Source of the DNA: Candolleomyces eurysporus
Lineage: Eukaryota > Basidiomycota > Agaricomycetes > Agaricales > Psathyrellaceae
Assembly (NCBI GenBank): GCA_027579435.1
Contig: JANBPK010001158.1
Span: forward strand, 1-19,680
Direction: 5' to 3'
DNA length: 19,680 nucleotides
Shown here: positions 7,856 through 17,502 of the stretch, in pieces
How positions within the stretch are numbered: the stretch's first letter is position 1
Layout of the letters: each line of letters opens with the position of its first letter
Notes under the pieces: model-generated
The model's database searches: none
Told to the model about the DNA's origin: nothing
What the model saw: the letters and a program-made list of their open reading frames with translations, nothing else
Position numbers and translations under genes: made by a program

Positions 7856-8913
7856 ATGTCTCTCCCTCAACCTGTTCCCCCCTCCTGGAAGGCGAGCTCA
7901 TTATCTGCACAATTTCCGAGCGTTTTCTGACATTTTGCCACAGGACCTTGGCAAGTCCTCCAACGACTTGCTCTCCAAGGACTACTACATCCACGGTGCC
8001 TCCCTCGAGGTCAAGACCGCCACCCCTTCCAACGTCTCCTTCAAGGTTGCCGGAAGCAAGGACTCCAAGTCCGACCTCATCACCGGTGACATCGAGGGCA
8101 AGTGGACCGACAAGGCCCATGGCCTCACCGTCACCCAGACCTGGACCACCTCCAACATCCTCCGCAACCAGGTTGAGCTCGAGAACCAGATTGCCAAGGG
8201 TCTGAAGTTNGGATTTGGCCACCAGCCTTTCCCCCGAAAAGGGTGCAAAGACTGCTGTCCTCACCACCGTCTACAAGCAGAGCGGCCTCCACACCCGCGC
8301 CAACTTAGACTTGTTCAAGGTCCGCCCGTCCGACGCGTCGGTCCTAGATACAGACTGACCCCGACTTTCACAGGGCCCTACTTTCACCGCTGACGCTGTC
8401 TTGGGTCGCGACGGTTTCTTGGTGGGTGCTGAGGCTGCCTANNCAACGTGANNCCGAGGGCAAGGTCACCCGCTACGCCACTGCTGTCGGCTTCAACGCT
8501 CCCCAATACTCCGTTGCCGTACACGCCTTGAGCAACCTCAAGGTCTTCACCGCCTCCTACTACCAGCGCATCAACCGCGACGTTGAGGCTGGCGCCAAGG
8601 CTATCTACGACCCCAAGTCCACCCATGGCGGTGTCTCCCTTGAGGTCGGTACCAAGGTTTACCTCGACGCCTCTGCCTTTGTCAAGGCAAAGATTAACAA
8701 CGCCGGTGTCGTCGGTCTCGGTAAGTTTACTTTATAAACTCATCTTACATGATAAGCTCAGTACTGATCAATTGTTTCATAGGCTACACCCAGGCTCTCC
8801 GCCCTGGTGTCAAAGCTGCCTTCGGTCTTGCTCTCGACACCCAAAAGTTGAACGACTCCAACCCTGTTGGCCCTGCCCACAAGGTTGGCGTCCACTTCGT
8901 CTTCGACTCATGA
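7856..8913 (+). CDS. Mitochondrial outer-membrane porin (VDAC)
   Basis: A beta-barrel channel for metabolites and ATP/ADP. Exons 7856-7891, 7944-8319, 8374-8720, 8783-8913. Ignoring five N characters these sum to 885 bases, 294 aa, the normal family length (about 283-295). The first exon encodes only MSLPQPVPPSWK and joins DLGKSSNDLLSKDY, the typical fungal VDAC N-terminal helix. The conserved GLK motif is at 98-100, and the protein ends in VGVHFVFDS, a typical last strand. The first intron starts GC, not GT. The N at 8210 and the NN pairs near 8443 and 8452 each break the frame; deleting them restores family-like residues (GLKLDL; EAAYNVTEGK), so they are sequence artefacts, not mutations. 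Codon use is strongly biased to C/G in third positions, indicating high expression. Confidence 0.95.
7892..7943 (+). other. GC-AG intron in the porin gene
   Basis: A 52-bp intron with donor AAG|GCGAGC and acceptor CCACAG. No GT donor nearby would join PPSWK to DLGK, and the intron contains an in-frame TGA, so the GC donor is required to make a normal VDAC. Confidence 0.8.
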
Positions 8914-9002
8914 GCTGGTTTGAGGTACGGGTTGAAAGTAATCTTACGCTAATAATTCCTTGGACCGATCGTTACTGTAATTACTCTCAATCAATCGTCA
9001 TT

Positions 9003-10253
9003 CCCAGTGAAAACCCCTTCTCGTCCCAGCACGGCAGATCTCGTCATATCTCGATCCAAATCAGAAATTCTTTCCGCCAACAAACCGAGAATCCACGAGA
9101 TCTCTGGGGACAGGACGCGTTTATTCGGACTGCTTTTTGCGGTATTTCTCTCCCCATCTCGCGACATCTCGCCATGTAGAATTCTCGAGATTTGCCAATA
9201 AATTCAAATTTCCAATCTCATTCATTATGGACGGATAGAAATGTCATAAAATCTCGCCAAATCCCGGCAATTCTTGGATTTTGAAGTACTACAAAAATCT
9301 GGTAATGTACAGTGTTTTTGTTACTTCTATTCTTCTAGGAATCTGGGGAACAACAATAGTAACCAGGGATGCAAGGTCGAAAGGGAGCGGGGAGGGCCAC
9401 ATGCCAAATAGGGAGGACAGCGGAGGGACAAAGGGGCAATGGCAACGGTCGGACGTACTGAGATGGTCGAAACTGAGAGGGGAGGCCTGGGGAGGGGCTG
9501 TCGATGGTCCTGCAGCACCGGCTGTTTGAAGGAGAGACTGCGGGTTCAGGTCAGTATCACCGCTTGAGTACAGAAATTGAAGGAGCAAATACCTACCGAG
9601 AGAGCTATCCCAGGCCTGGGGGAAAAAGAGAACGTCAACGACGAAGGAGCACGGTGTAACAGAATGCGTACCTTCTGCCACATTGGCGATAACGCTCCCC
9701 AGACTGCCTTAAAGCCTTTTATTAGCCGTCCTTTGTTGCATGCATACCATTTGTGGCCTTACAGGCTCTGAGGCTCCATTTAGGCGATAAGAGGGCGGGC
9801 TGATATGCTGCCAGCAGAGTCGGTATCCTCGACATTGCGAGGCAAAAGAGGGGAGTTTTTGTGAATGGCGGGATGAGGAGTAGGAGAAAAGACGGTGACA
9901 AGAAGCAATCGGGATGGTGCAGAGTTGGTGCAGAGGTGTATCGACGCGCCATACGCGATGGACTTGCTTGGCTATATTTGTTCCCTATTCCGAGGGCTGG
10001 CGAGATCGGCTCGAGGAGACTTAGCAATTCTAAAAACAGGGCTTCGATTGCCTGTTGAGCGTAGAATTCGATGACGAAAGCAATTCGATCACATTGGAAA
10101 AAAGTTATGTTACAGATCGTATGCAGAAGAAAAGAGAAACGGCGCGACAAAANTCCTGTCAGCGCGATTTTTCAAGATGGGGCGAGATTCCGGATCAGTT
10201 GATGAGATCTGACGAGACCTGCCGTGCTGGGACGAGAAGGGGTTTTCACTGGG
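9003..10253. mobile_element. Non-autonomous DNA transposon with 50-bp inverted ends (~1.25 kb)
   Basis: The ends 9003-9052 and 10204-10253 are inverted copies (48 of 50 bases, the first 35 identical, starting CCCAGTGAAAACCCCTTCTC). They are flanked by direct duplications CGTCATT at 8996-9002 and 10254-10260, extendable to CGTCATTC if the left border is moved by one base. A 7-8 bp duplication suggests a hAT- or P-like group, but the termini are not diagnostic. ATCTCG/CGAGAT recurs at 9038, 9048, 9096, 9156, 9166, 9186 and 9251 and again at 10001 and 10183, a typical subterminal transposase-binding arrangement. No transposase frame is present. It sits 89 bp after the porin stop codon. Confidence 0.85.
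9289..9760 (-). other. Possible captured gene fragment with introns, inside the 1.25-kb element
   Basis: Read on the minus strand, this interior has exon/intron-like structure: GTACGC (from 9671) to CCCCAG (9617), and GTAGGT (from 9599) to CGCAG (9540), flanking short open stretches such as AVWGALSPMWQK and SLLQTAGAAGPSTAPP. The pieces do not form a complete gene and I recognise no family. It may be transduplicated host sequence, or chance. Confidence 0.25.
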
Positions 10254-10260
10254 CGTCATT

Positions 10261-10485
10261 CTTGGGCATCTTCTTATGATGGAGTGGCTTGAAATGGACT
10301 GTTCCATACATATATAAAGAGTCTAGAATCGACACTGGTATAGAAAGGGCTTGAGCAAGGGGACAAGACGGCTATCTCTTCCACAGTCGCCATTCACTGC
10401 ACCAGTGTCGTGACCAGGTCACCTTGTGCTAATTGGAATTTGATCTTCCCTATAACACCGGCTATCACGTTCACCAGTCGCAGGG
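10261..10485 (+). promoter_or_regulatory. Promoter region of the capping triphosphatase gene
   Basis: A TATATAAA box at 10311-10318 lies 168 bp before the ATG and only 58 bp beyond the end of the upstream transposon, so the transposon replaces most distal promoter sequence. Confidence 0.45.
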
Positions 10486-12058
10486 ATGTCCTCGACATCA
10501 TACCGCACGTCGCCGCCACCGCCTCTCAAACGCCAGCGACGCTCTTCGTCTTCTGCAAGCGTACACGGGACGTATTACCATCCGCCGGGACCAGGAGAAA
10601 GCAGCTATTTCCCACCACCGACGTCGTTGCCTGGCCCGACCGCGACGGTCCAGGTGACGCCATCAGCAGCACTCGGCAACTTGGGCTTCTCGAGAAACGC
10701 GTCAAATAATCCTCAACAACAGCCTCCGGTGACCGTCGGCGCATACTCTTATCCGCCTTTACCCCCGCATCCACCACCTTTCCCTCAGCAGCACCACTAT
10801 CGCAGCCACAGCGGAAACCGGAGTACGACGACCACCATGAACTCGACTGGCTCGAATGGTCCTCAAAGACACCCCCAGCAGCAGCAGCAGTACCCGCCGG
10901 ATGTGAGGCCAGGTTCATCGTCAGGGTCGGGGAGTGGCGGCGCCGCGCCCTTGCCACCTTTGTCGTTGTCGATACTGGGTGTTGAGCCGCTGGATGAGTT
11001 TATCAAGGAGGTGGCTGATTTCGTGCATCATATGATTACTACGCGGCCTGAACATCTGGGAGGTGTCGTCGAGGTTGAAGCGAAGTTCGGGCTATTGAAA
11101 GATACCAGGACGGGGCAGAGGTTGGGTTTGCCTGTCTTGGTCGAGTCGAGTGAGTCTTGCCTGCCTTGTCCTTTGTGTGCGTTCGCTAAAGAGACCCTGT
11201 GTGTTGTGGGGATGTAGTTTTGTCGGCGGATATGCTGGATGTGCGGTTCGAGTCCAACATGCCTAGTGTATGCCTGTCTTTTCCCCTAGTTCGTGCGTGC
11301 ATGACGCGGTGCTGATTCAATGCACCAGAGCCAACACAGACGTTACAATACCCTGCTTAATAACCTCAAAACCTCAACGACGCCCTCACAGAGCTCCTCA
11401 CCATTCGACTACGAACATCTATACCTCGTAGACAACTTCTACACCGACTCGCCAGGCGACTCTCGCGAAAAGATACGCGTAACAAGAGACGAAAAGACTT
11501 CTACGGTCGTGCAATGCGTGAAGAAGATTCGTCTAGGCGACTTGAACATCTACAGTCCCAAACGTGCGGCTGACTGGAGGGTGAGCGTGAGCCTCGAGGT
11601 ACCAGGTGAGGAATCCACGTTCGCGAATGACGTGCTTAAGCGCCCGTCTTCCTTGACGCTGATAAGTTCTGTTCCCTAGTTTCCCATCCCCTGGGTTCCC
11701 CATCGTATTCGAGGAGAAAAGACCGTATGCGGTACACCCATGAGGAGTTCGTGATAGACCTCACGCAGGTCACGACGCAGCCTAACCCCAGTGCACCGGT
11801 ACGTCGCCCTTTTGCGTCGTATTTTCGAGGTTGTACTACACTTTTTGCTCACATTTTTCTCTCTGGTCCAAACAGTCGCAGCTATCGCACGAACTCGAGC
11901 TCGAAATTGCGCGACCAGAGTTGTTATTGGCCACTGCAATGAAGCGGAACGACGTTAGCGTGTCAGAACACGAGCGGTCAGCATTCGACGAGCTCATTCG
12001 TGCTTTCGTCAACAACGCTCGGATTCTAGTGAGAAACTCGGACGCCTGGCAGGGGTGA
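10486..12058 (+). CDS. mRNA-capping enzyme subunit beta (RNA 5'-triphosphatase, CET1 type)
   Basis: Removes the gamma phosphate of nascent pre-mRNA in the nucleus, the first step of cap synthesis. Exons 10486-11149, 11218-11267, 11329-11605, 11680-11798, 11876-12058, in phase, 430 aa. Residues 1 to about 155 are low-complexity Pro/Ser/Gln-rich, including a (CAG)5 run that gives QQQQQ. The tunnel-metalloenzyme core follows: the first metal-binding strand is VEVEAKFG (E196, E198), then DVRFESNM, RRYNTLLNNL, VQCVKKIRLGDLNIYSPK, DWRVSVSLEVP, the basic RRKDRMRYTHEEF and the last metal-binding strand HELELEI (376-381). This is the fungal triphosphatase fold, unrelated to the cysteine-phosphatase-like domain of animal capping enzymes. 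The start ATG is the first in frame after a TATA box. No guanylyltransferase domain is fused. Confidence 0.92.
10877..10891 (+). repeat. (CAG)5 microsatellite in coding sequence
   Basis: Five CAG codons encode a glutamine run in the disordered N-terminal region of the triphosphatase. Confidence 0.85.
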
Positions 12059-12483
12059 AGGATGATGGCTCAGCTGGTTTACATACGTACATGTCCTTTT
12101 TGCGTATTTCTGTCCAGATTTTCTGGATGCATATGTATATGAAGCCGTTTAGACCCTCTTTCTCTCGCACCCACACCACACCCACACCTACACACACACA
12201 TACTTTTAAGCGTAGCTTCGAATGGGAAGCATAGTAATAGGTCAAGATTGTATCTGGGACTATAACCGGTGTAGAATATTGCGAGCTTTCGCCAAAAACG
12301 AAGCCCCAAGTAGCGAGTGCGGATATACGATAAAGGGATAGAGGATGTGATGTACATCCGAACAAAGCAAATAAATAACGAGACCCCAAAGACGAATCCA
12401 AACCAGAAAAGGTATACATAGAACAGCCATGCGTAGAGTTCCTGTCACCGGGAGAAACACAAAGAGACAAGCCGGAGGAATGG
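12059..12483. other. Convergent 3' flanks
   Basis: 425 bp between the stop codons of the triphosphatase (plus) and the Rad60-like gene (minus). It holds presumed 3' untranslated regions and a CA-rich tract at 12168-12203 (CACCCACACC and CACACACACA). No gene is supported. Confidence 0.5.
12168..12203. repeat. CA-rich simple repeat
   Basis: Imperfect CACACC/CACA repeats between two convergent genes. Confidence 0.8.
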
Positions 12484-14244
12484 TTAAAGTCCAACGACTT
12501 CAACCAAATCTCCATCCTCCAAATCAGCCTCGGAAATCGGGGATTCGTTATCGAGCCTGTCACCATCGACGCAAAGTCTAGGATCTTTGGGCGGAGTAGC
12601 AGCAGCAGCTTTCTTGCCGCCCTTGCCTCGAGCTGGAGGGGGCGCGCCAGCAGCAGCGAATACTTCGGGGTACTCCTTCTCCAGGCCCGCTCTCTTCAAA
12701 AACGCCCTGAGGATATTCCCGCATTTAGCGGTGGGTCGTACCGTAAGGACGATGTCCCTTGAGCCGGTCTTTGCTGAGCGGAAGATGAGCTTGAGTTTGT
12801 CGTCGTCGTCATCGGCTTCGGATTGAGACTCGGCTCCAGTTGCCAATTGGGACTGAGAAGCAGCTTGGGATTGTACTGAGGGTGCGGCTTTCCTTGGGGT
12901 GGCCGGTTCGTCTTCGTCGCTGTCTGATATGTCGAAGACAGGGATAGAACTGTTGCTTGAGCTTGAGGTAGGCGGAGCTTGAGTCTGGGGTTGAGTGCTG
13001 CTCAAATCGTTATAAGCGCTTAAATCAGGATTAGCCCTGATGTATTCGAATGTAGTCTTGTTGTATGCGGCTTGAAATGGTGTCAGGGCATGCGAAAGGG
13101 CAATTGAATGGGAGTTCACTTACTGAACTCGACGTCTCTCCAGATGTTCAAAACGCTTGGTCCAGCCGAGGCGAAGATACGCTTGCCTTGATGACAAACA
13201 ACTAAGTTTGACGCGACAATATGAGCATCATCCGCAATTTCTTCGAATAGTCCATAGAAGCTGTCAGTCTAGAACACCGGGTCAAATGCGAGAAGCCATA
13301 AGCAGCTTGAAAGGAATCATACCCTGTTGATTCGGTATTTCCAGTCGACCTCTTTACCCTTCGGATCCTGCGGATGGGGTTTCCAGTGCACAGTGATGAC
13401 AACTGTATCCTCTGGATCAACAACAGCTGAGTTATCGGCAGTTCGGGACTCATGAGGCGTCTTCTGCCTCGCTTGCTCAACGATCCGCTCGAGTTCGGGA
13501 TCGAGAGTGATGGTGGAATCGTCCAGGTCGATCGTAGGAATGTCGGTAGTGCCCAGCGCTTCTCGAACGAACTTCCTAACGTTTTCGACTTGTTGAAGAG
13601 GAATCATCGGCGGGGGCGTTAACGAACGAGAACGAGAGCGACTGCGCTGTCTCTGCTTCTTCCGCTTCGATTGGCGTCTTGAGTTATTGGGAGTAACTGA
13701 GGGGTCTGAAAGCTCGGCGACATCTGAATCGGAGTCGTCCGAAGCCGGTTCAGCTGAGAGCATCCTGGTTCACAGCAATCAATTAGCAAACGTAAAAGCG
13801 AAGGTTTCGTGGTACGCACCTGAGGATATTTTTGTCCTGCTGCCACTTTGGCTTTGGGAGAGCCTCCGGCCTCTTTCGGGCGCGCTTACGGGAACGCGGT
13901 GAGGCGTTCTCGTCACTTTCACTGCTAGAACCAATGTCTATGGCGCCCTTGTCGTCTGAAATGAAGTGTCGATGATGAGAAGCAATCTTATCATTAAGAG
14001 GTTCATAAAACACACCTTTAGCAAGGTCTTCCAACTTATGCCAGGTCTTCAACGACCTGTTCTTGTTCTTCATGAACATTGCGTCAAGGTCGTTCTCCGA
14101 CCGCGTCGCGGCCTTTTTAGGTGTTGCGGAAGGGCCCGCTGTCGACGATCCCGATGCATTTGTGGAAGACTGGGTAACTGGACTCTTTGCCTTCGGTCTT
14201 GGACGCGGTCGTGGTCGTGGTCGATTGGGAGCAGCATCGGCCAT
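12484..14244 (-). CDS. Rad60/Esc2/NIP45-like protein with two SUMO-like domains
   Basis: Probable SUMO-pathway genome-stability factor. Exons, in order of transcription: 14244-14016, 13955-13820, 13764-13323, 13268-13124, 13070-12484; phases close, 512 aa. The N-terminus is basic (RPRPRPRPRPK) and disordered; an RSRSRSRS tract follows in exon 3. SUMO-like domain 1 spans about 237-335 (VVITVHWKPHPQDPKGK ... DSFYGLFEEIADDA ... CHQGKRIF). The acidic linker contains PVFDISDSDEDE (about 361-372), a textbook SUMO-interacting motif; IDIGSSSESDE (82-92) is another. The C-terminal SUMO-like domain 2 is 409-512 (KLKLIFRSAKTG ... ILRAFLKRAGL ... DGDRLDNESPISEADLEDGD), matching the Rad60-SLD family, but with an inserted Ala/Pro/Gly/Lys-rich loop of about 28 residues. 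It lacks a diglycine end, so it is not a conjugated SUMO. Confidence 0.85.
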
Positions 14245-14336
14245 GTCGTGATCGTAGTTCAGGAAAGGGGGATATTCGTGGGAAAAACGCATCAGGCGGC
14301 AGGTCACTCAAAGACCACGTGCGTGTCGGGATTGGC
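14245..14336. promoter_or_regulatory. Compact bidirectional promoter with E-box
   Basis: Only 92 bp separate the two divergent start codons, so both transcripts must start within it or use very short leaders. The palindromic CACGTG at 14316-14321 could be a bHLH-factor site serving both genes. Confidence 0.5.
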
Positions 14337-17187
14337 ATGTCCTCGCCAACTCCCCTCATCTTCAAGCGCTCAGGCAAAGCGAAATCGCAGCAGCGAGCAA
14401 GGCAAACGTCCCTAGAGCCAGAGTCCAATGACAATGATTCAACCGCGTTCGAAACCGCTGAAGAGTCTCCCAGCACGTTGGCAGCGAAGCTGAAGACCAA
14501 GGTCAAGAAATCGCGCACCAAGTCGAAGCTGAGCTTTGGAGCTGCAGAAGAAGAGGTGTGTCATCCAGATCTTATATTCAAGGCTCTAACTTATGGCTTT
14601 AGGAAGGAGATGGAGAGGTCTTTCAGATTAAAAAATCAAAGTTGAGCACGAAGCTAGCTCTCGGAAAGAATGCAGCGTAAGTGCATAGTCGATACCTTTG
14701 ATATATGACTCTCACCAGCGAACAGAAGCGTTCCTTTGGATCTGGATCAGGCCACAATATCTCCAAGTCGCGGTCCAACATATGACCAGGCATATTTGAA
14801 CGAATTGAAGTCATCTACTCCTTCTGCCAGACCTGCAAATGTAGATCCATATGACGCAGATATGTCAATGGACGTTGACTCTGGCGACATATCCACTCGC
14901 ACTATCGACGTATTTCAAGGTAAGTTGTGAATGCCTACTGCTTAGCTCATAGCTGAATATCCTTAGAGGATGCTACCACTGGAGAAACTTTGATTCCTTC
15001 AGAGTCATCTGTCAAGGTGGCCAAGGAAAAGAGGGAACGTCTCCGAAAGATGAAGGTCTCTGGAGAGGAGGATTTTATATCCCTTTCAGTCACGAAGAGA
15101 TCCGAAGACACTGGGCCTCATCCAGAGAGTCGCCTTGTGCGTGAAGAGGACGAGCTTGGGGAAGGGGACGATGGTGCGTGGCCTCTTCCTTACTTTTGGC
15201 TATGACTCACTCCTTTTAGAATATGCCGAGTATACGAGCGCACAAGAGCGCATCGCTTTAGGCAAAAAGTCTCGTAAAAAAGAGGCAAGCAAGCGCAGAG
15301 AGGCAATGGAAGAGATGATCAACGACGCGTAGGTTCTCTGGGTTTATTCAGTATTCATCCCTCTCACTATTTGGCAGTGAAGAAGTAGACGAAGAGACGA
15401 TGGAGTGGGAGCAAGAACAGCTACGAAGAGGCGGTCATCGAGCGTATGATGCTTCGCCTGCCTCCCAGCCGAAGCAAATCTACAAGCCTGCTCCAAGTAA
15501 GTCGGCCACTGTTCATCCTCTTGCTCTCGGCTAATCACAACGCCAGTTCCTGCCCCATCCTCCATCCCCACCCTGCAACCCGCTATGACGCGACTGTCCC
15601 AACAGCTCGCGCTGCTCACAACCTCGCACGCAAATAACACTGCCGCTTTGAATTCACTTGCTCAGGAGCGACTGGATGTAGATGAGAAAGAGAAGGAGAT
15701 GCGTGACATGGTCATCAAAGCCGAAGATAAGCGAGCCTGGTTTGGCGACTTCCGAGACTGGCTCGAGAGTGTTGCCGGTTTCTTGGATGAGAAGGTAGGC
15801 CGTCCCTCTGGAATTGATCATCGCTTGACTGATCACCCTATACCAGTACCCAATGCTAGAAAAGCTCGAAGACGAGCATGTTTCATTGCTGCAAGAACGA
15901 CTTCAGCTAGTCACACAGCGAAGAGAAGCGGACGACCAGGACGACCTAGAAGCTTTCTTTGGCCCCCTCCCTATTGTGAATGACCCTAACACCGGAAATG
16001 AAGAGGAAACCGATGAATTGGGTCGAGTTATTCCTAAACCTAGTCCTGCTGCGTTGCAAAAAGAACGTCGTACTGCTCGTCAGGCGCGACACCAGAAAAG
16101 GGTGCAGCGAAAGCCGCCGTCCCAGCCTGACGAGGAAGGGTACTCCACAGATTCGTCACTCCCACCTTCTGATGCATCTGACTATGCGTCCGCCATCTCT
16201 TCACTATCCCAACGAACTAAAGCCATCCTTGCAGATGTGCGTGCAGAGGAGTTCCGTAATCCGACTGGCGCCAAGTGGAATGCATGGAGAGAAAAGTATG
16301 GTGACAGTTATCGGAATGCTTGGGGCGGACTTGGGGTTGTCAGTGCTTGGGAGTTCTGGGTTCGCTTAGAACTTGTGGGCTGGGATTGCATTCAGGTTAG
16401 TCTGAAATTTCAAGTGAAAACTAGCGCATTGCCTGACAGTTCTTTAGGATGTTCGAAGCCTCGATAGCTTTAGATGGTATGCAAGTCTCTACGAGTATTC
16501 TAGACCTGCGGGCAACCAGGAAGACGGTGATGAAGAGCCAGAACTGGGTCCAGATGGCGACCTAGTCGCATCAATGATATCGACGGCGATTATCCCGAGA
16601 CTGTGCAAAGTCGTTGAAGGTGGCGCACTCGACGTCTACTCTGAAAAACATGTCAAACGAATGGTAGACCTTGCCGAAGAAGTCGAAGCGACCATGGAGG
16701 AAGGGAATATCAAGTTCCAGGTATGTAACCTGTATATTTTCATCGTACCGACAGTTCCTCAACTCTATCTAGAACCTACTTGGCGCCGTGTTCTCAAGGT
16801 TCCGGGTGGCAGTGGAAGAGACGGAAACGCTGCTTCACAAATTCGACGAGGTCCGATCAAGACCAGCTCCCTTCCATCCGGAGGCGATTCCATCACGCCG
16901 GAGATTCCTCTTTCGCCGGGTTAAACTGCTGAAAAATCTCTGGCGATGGAGGAAATATACCGGCGAACGGTTTGGCATTGACCAACTCATCTCTCGACAC
17001 ATTGAACATTGCTTTGTGCCTGTTGCTGAGGGTGGGTGGGATGTTGGTGGAAAGGAGGCAGGACAGACGGTGCGCTTTCTTGTTCGTTTTTCTGCTTCAG
17101 TAGTCTGAACATGCTTTTTTCTAGGTTGCGTCAATCATTCCCCGAGAACTCGTACCCCTCAGTTTGAAGCAATTGTTGAATTTGTAA
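14337..17187 (+). CDS. NTR2/GCFC-domain protein (PAXBP1-like spliceosome factor)
   Basis: Probable nuclear pre-mRNA splicing factor of the Ntr1-Ntr2-Prp43 spliceosome-disassembly pathway. Exons 14337-14555, 14603-14676, 14726-14919, 14967-15173, 15220-15328, 15378-15496, 15547-15794, 15847-16395, 16448-16720, 16773-17069, 17125-17187; all in phase, 783 aa. The N-terminus SSPTPLIFKRSGK is typical of the family. The NTR2-like signature REEDELGEGDDEYAEYTSAQ with IALGKK lies around 221-245, followed by the acidic WEQEQLRRGG. A coiled-coil-like Glu/Lys/Arg segment (about 320-440) precedes the GCFC domain (about 540-770: GLGVVSAWEFWVRLELVGWD, DSFRWYASLYEYSRP, TAIIPRLCKVVEGG, SKHVKR-type motif seen as EKHVKRMVDL). 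It ends ...LVPLSLKQLLNL. Start: the first in-frame ATG, 92 bp from the divergent Rad60-like ATG. Confidence 0.9.
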
Positions 17188-17502
17188 TCCCGTTTTCGGT
17201 TCGTTATTCATCCATTATATGAGTGCCAATTCTTCGTGCGAGGAGTCAAAGCCATTCCAATATTCATGGCTTATTTCCGATGCCAACCGCTCGCCCCCGG
17301 CTGCTTTCACGGTTGACATCGTCTTAGTACCCTCGAATATTAATTCGAAGCATAATGACCGCTAAGTGGCTTGTCCTCGGACTAAATTTCTCCATTGGTG
17401 GCTCGTTCCGTTGTCGAACATTTTATGTGCGCACTAGAAAGATTTTGTGATGCTGACATCCGCTCCTAGAAGGCTGTTTGGAAATACGGTGGTACTGCTA
17501 CC
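17188..17502. other. Intergenic, nothing recognised
   Basis: Presumed 3' flank of the NTR2/GCFC gene and the downstream end of the minus-strand relic. There is an imperfect AT-rich palindrome TCGAATATTAATTCGA at about 17333-17348. No coding frame is supported. Confidence 0.4.

Noticed and set aside
8210..8452. Porin as a frameshifted pseudogene
   Set aside because: Every frame break coincides with inserted N characters and the flanking sequence is intact and strongly codon-biased.
9722..10150. 142-codon minus-strand frame within the 1.25-kb transposon as a transposase
   Set aside because: No DDE/D, zinc-finger or RNase-H-like motifs, begins beside an N and is hydrophobic at random; not transposase-like.
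10526..10957. 143-codon minus-strand frame opposite the triphosphatase
   Set aside because: It lies opposite the low-complexity Pro/Gln-rich exon, whose plus frame belongs to a gene with clear catalytic motifs.
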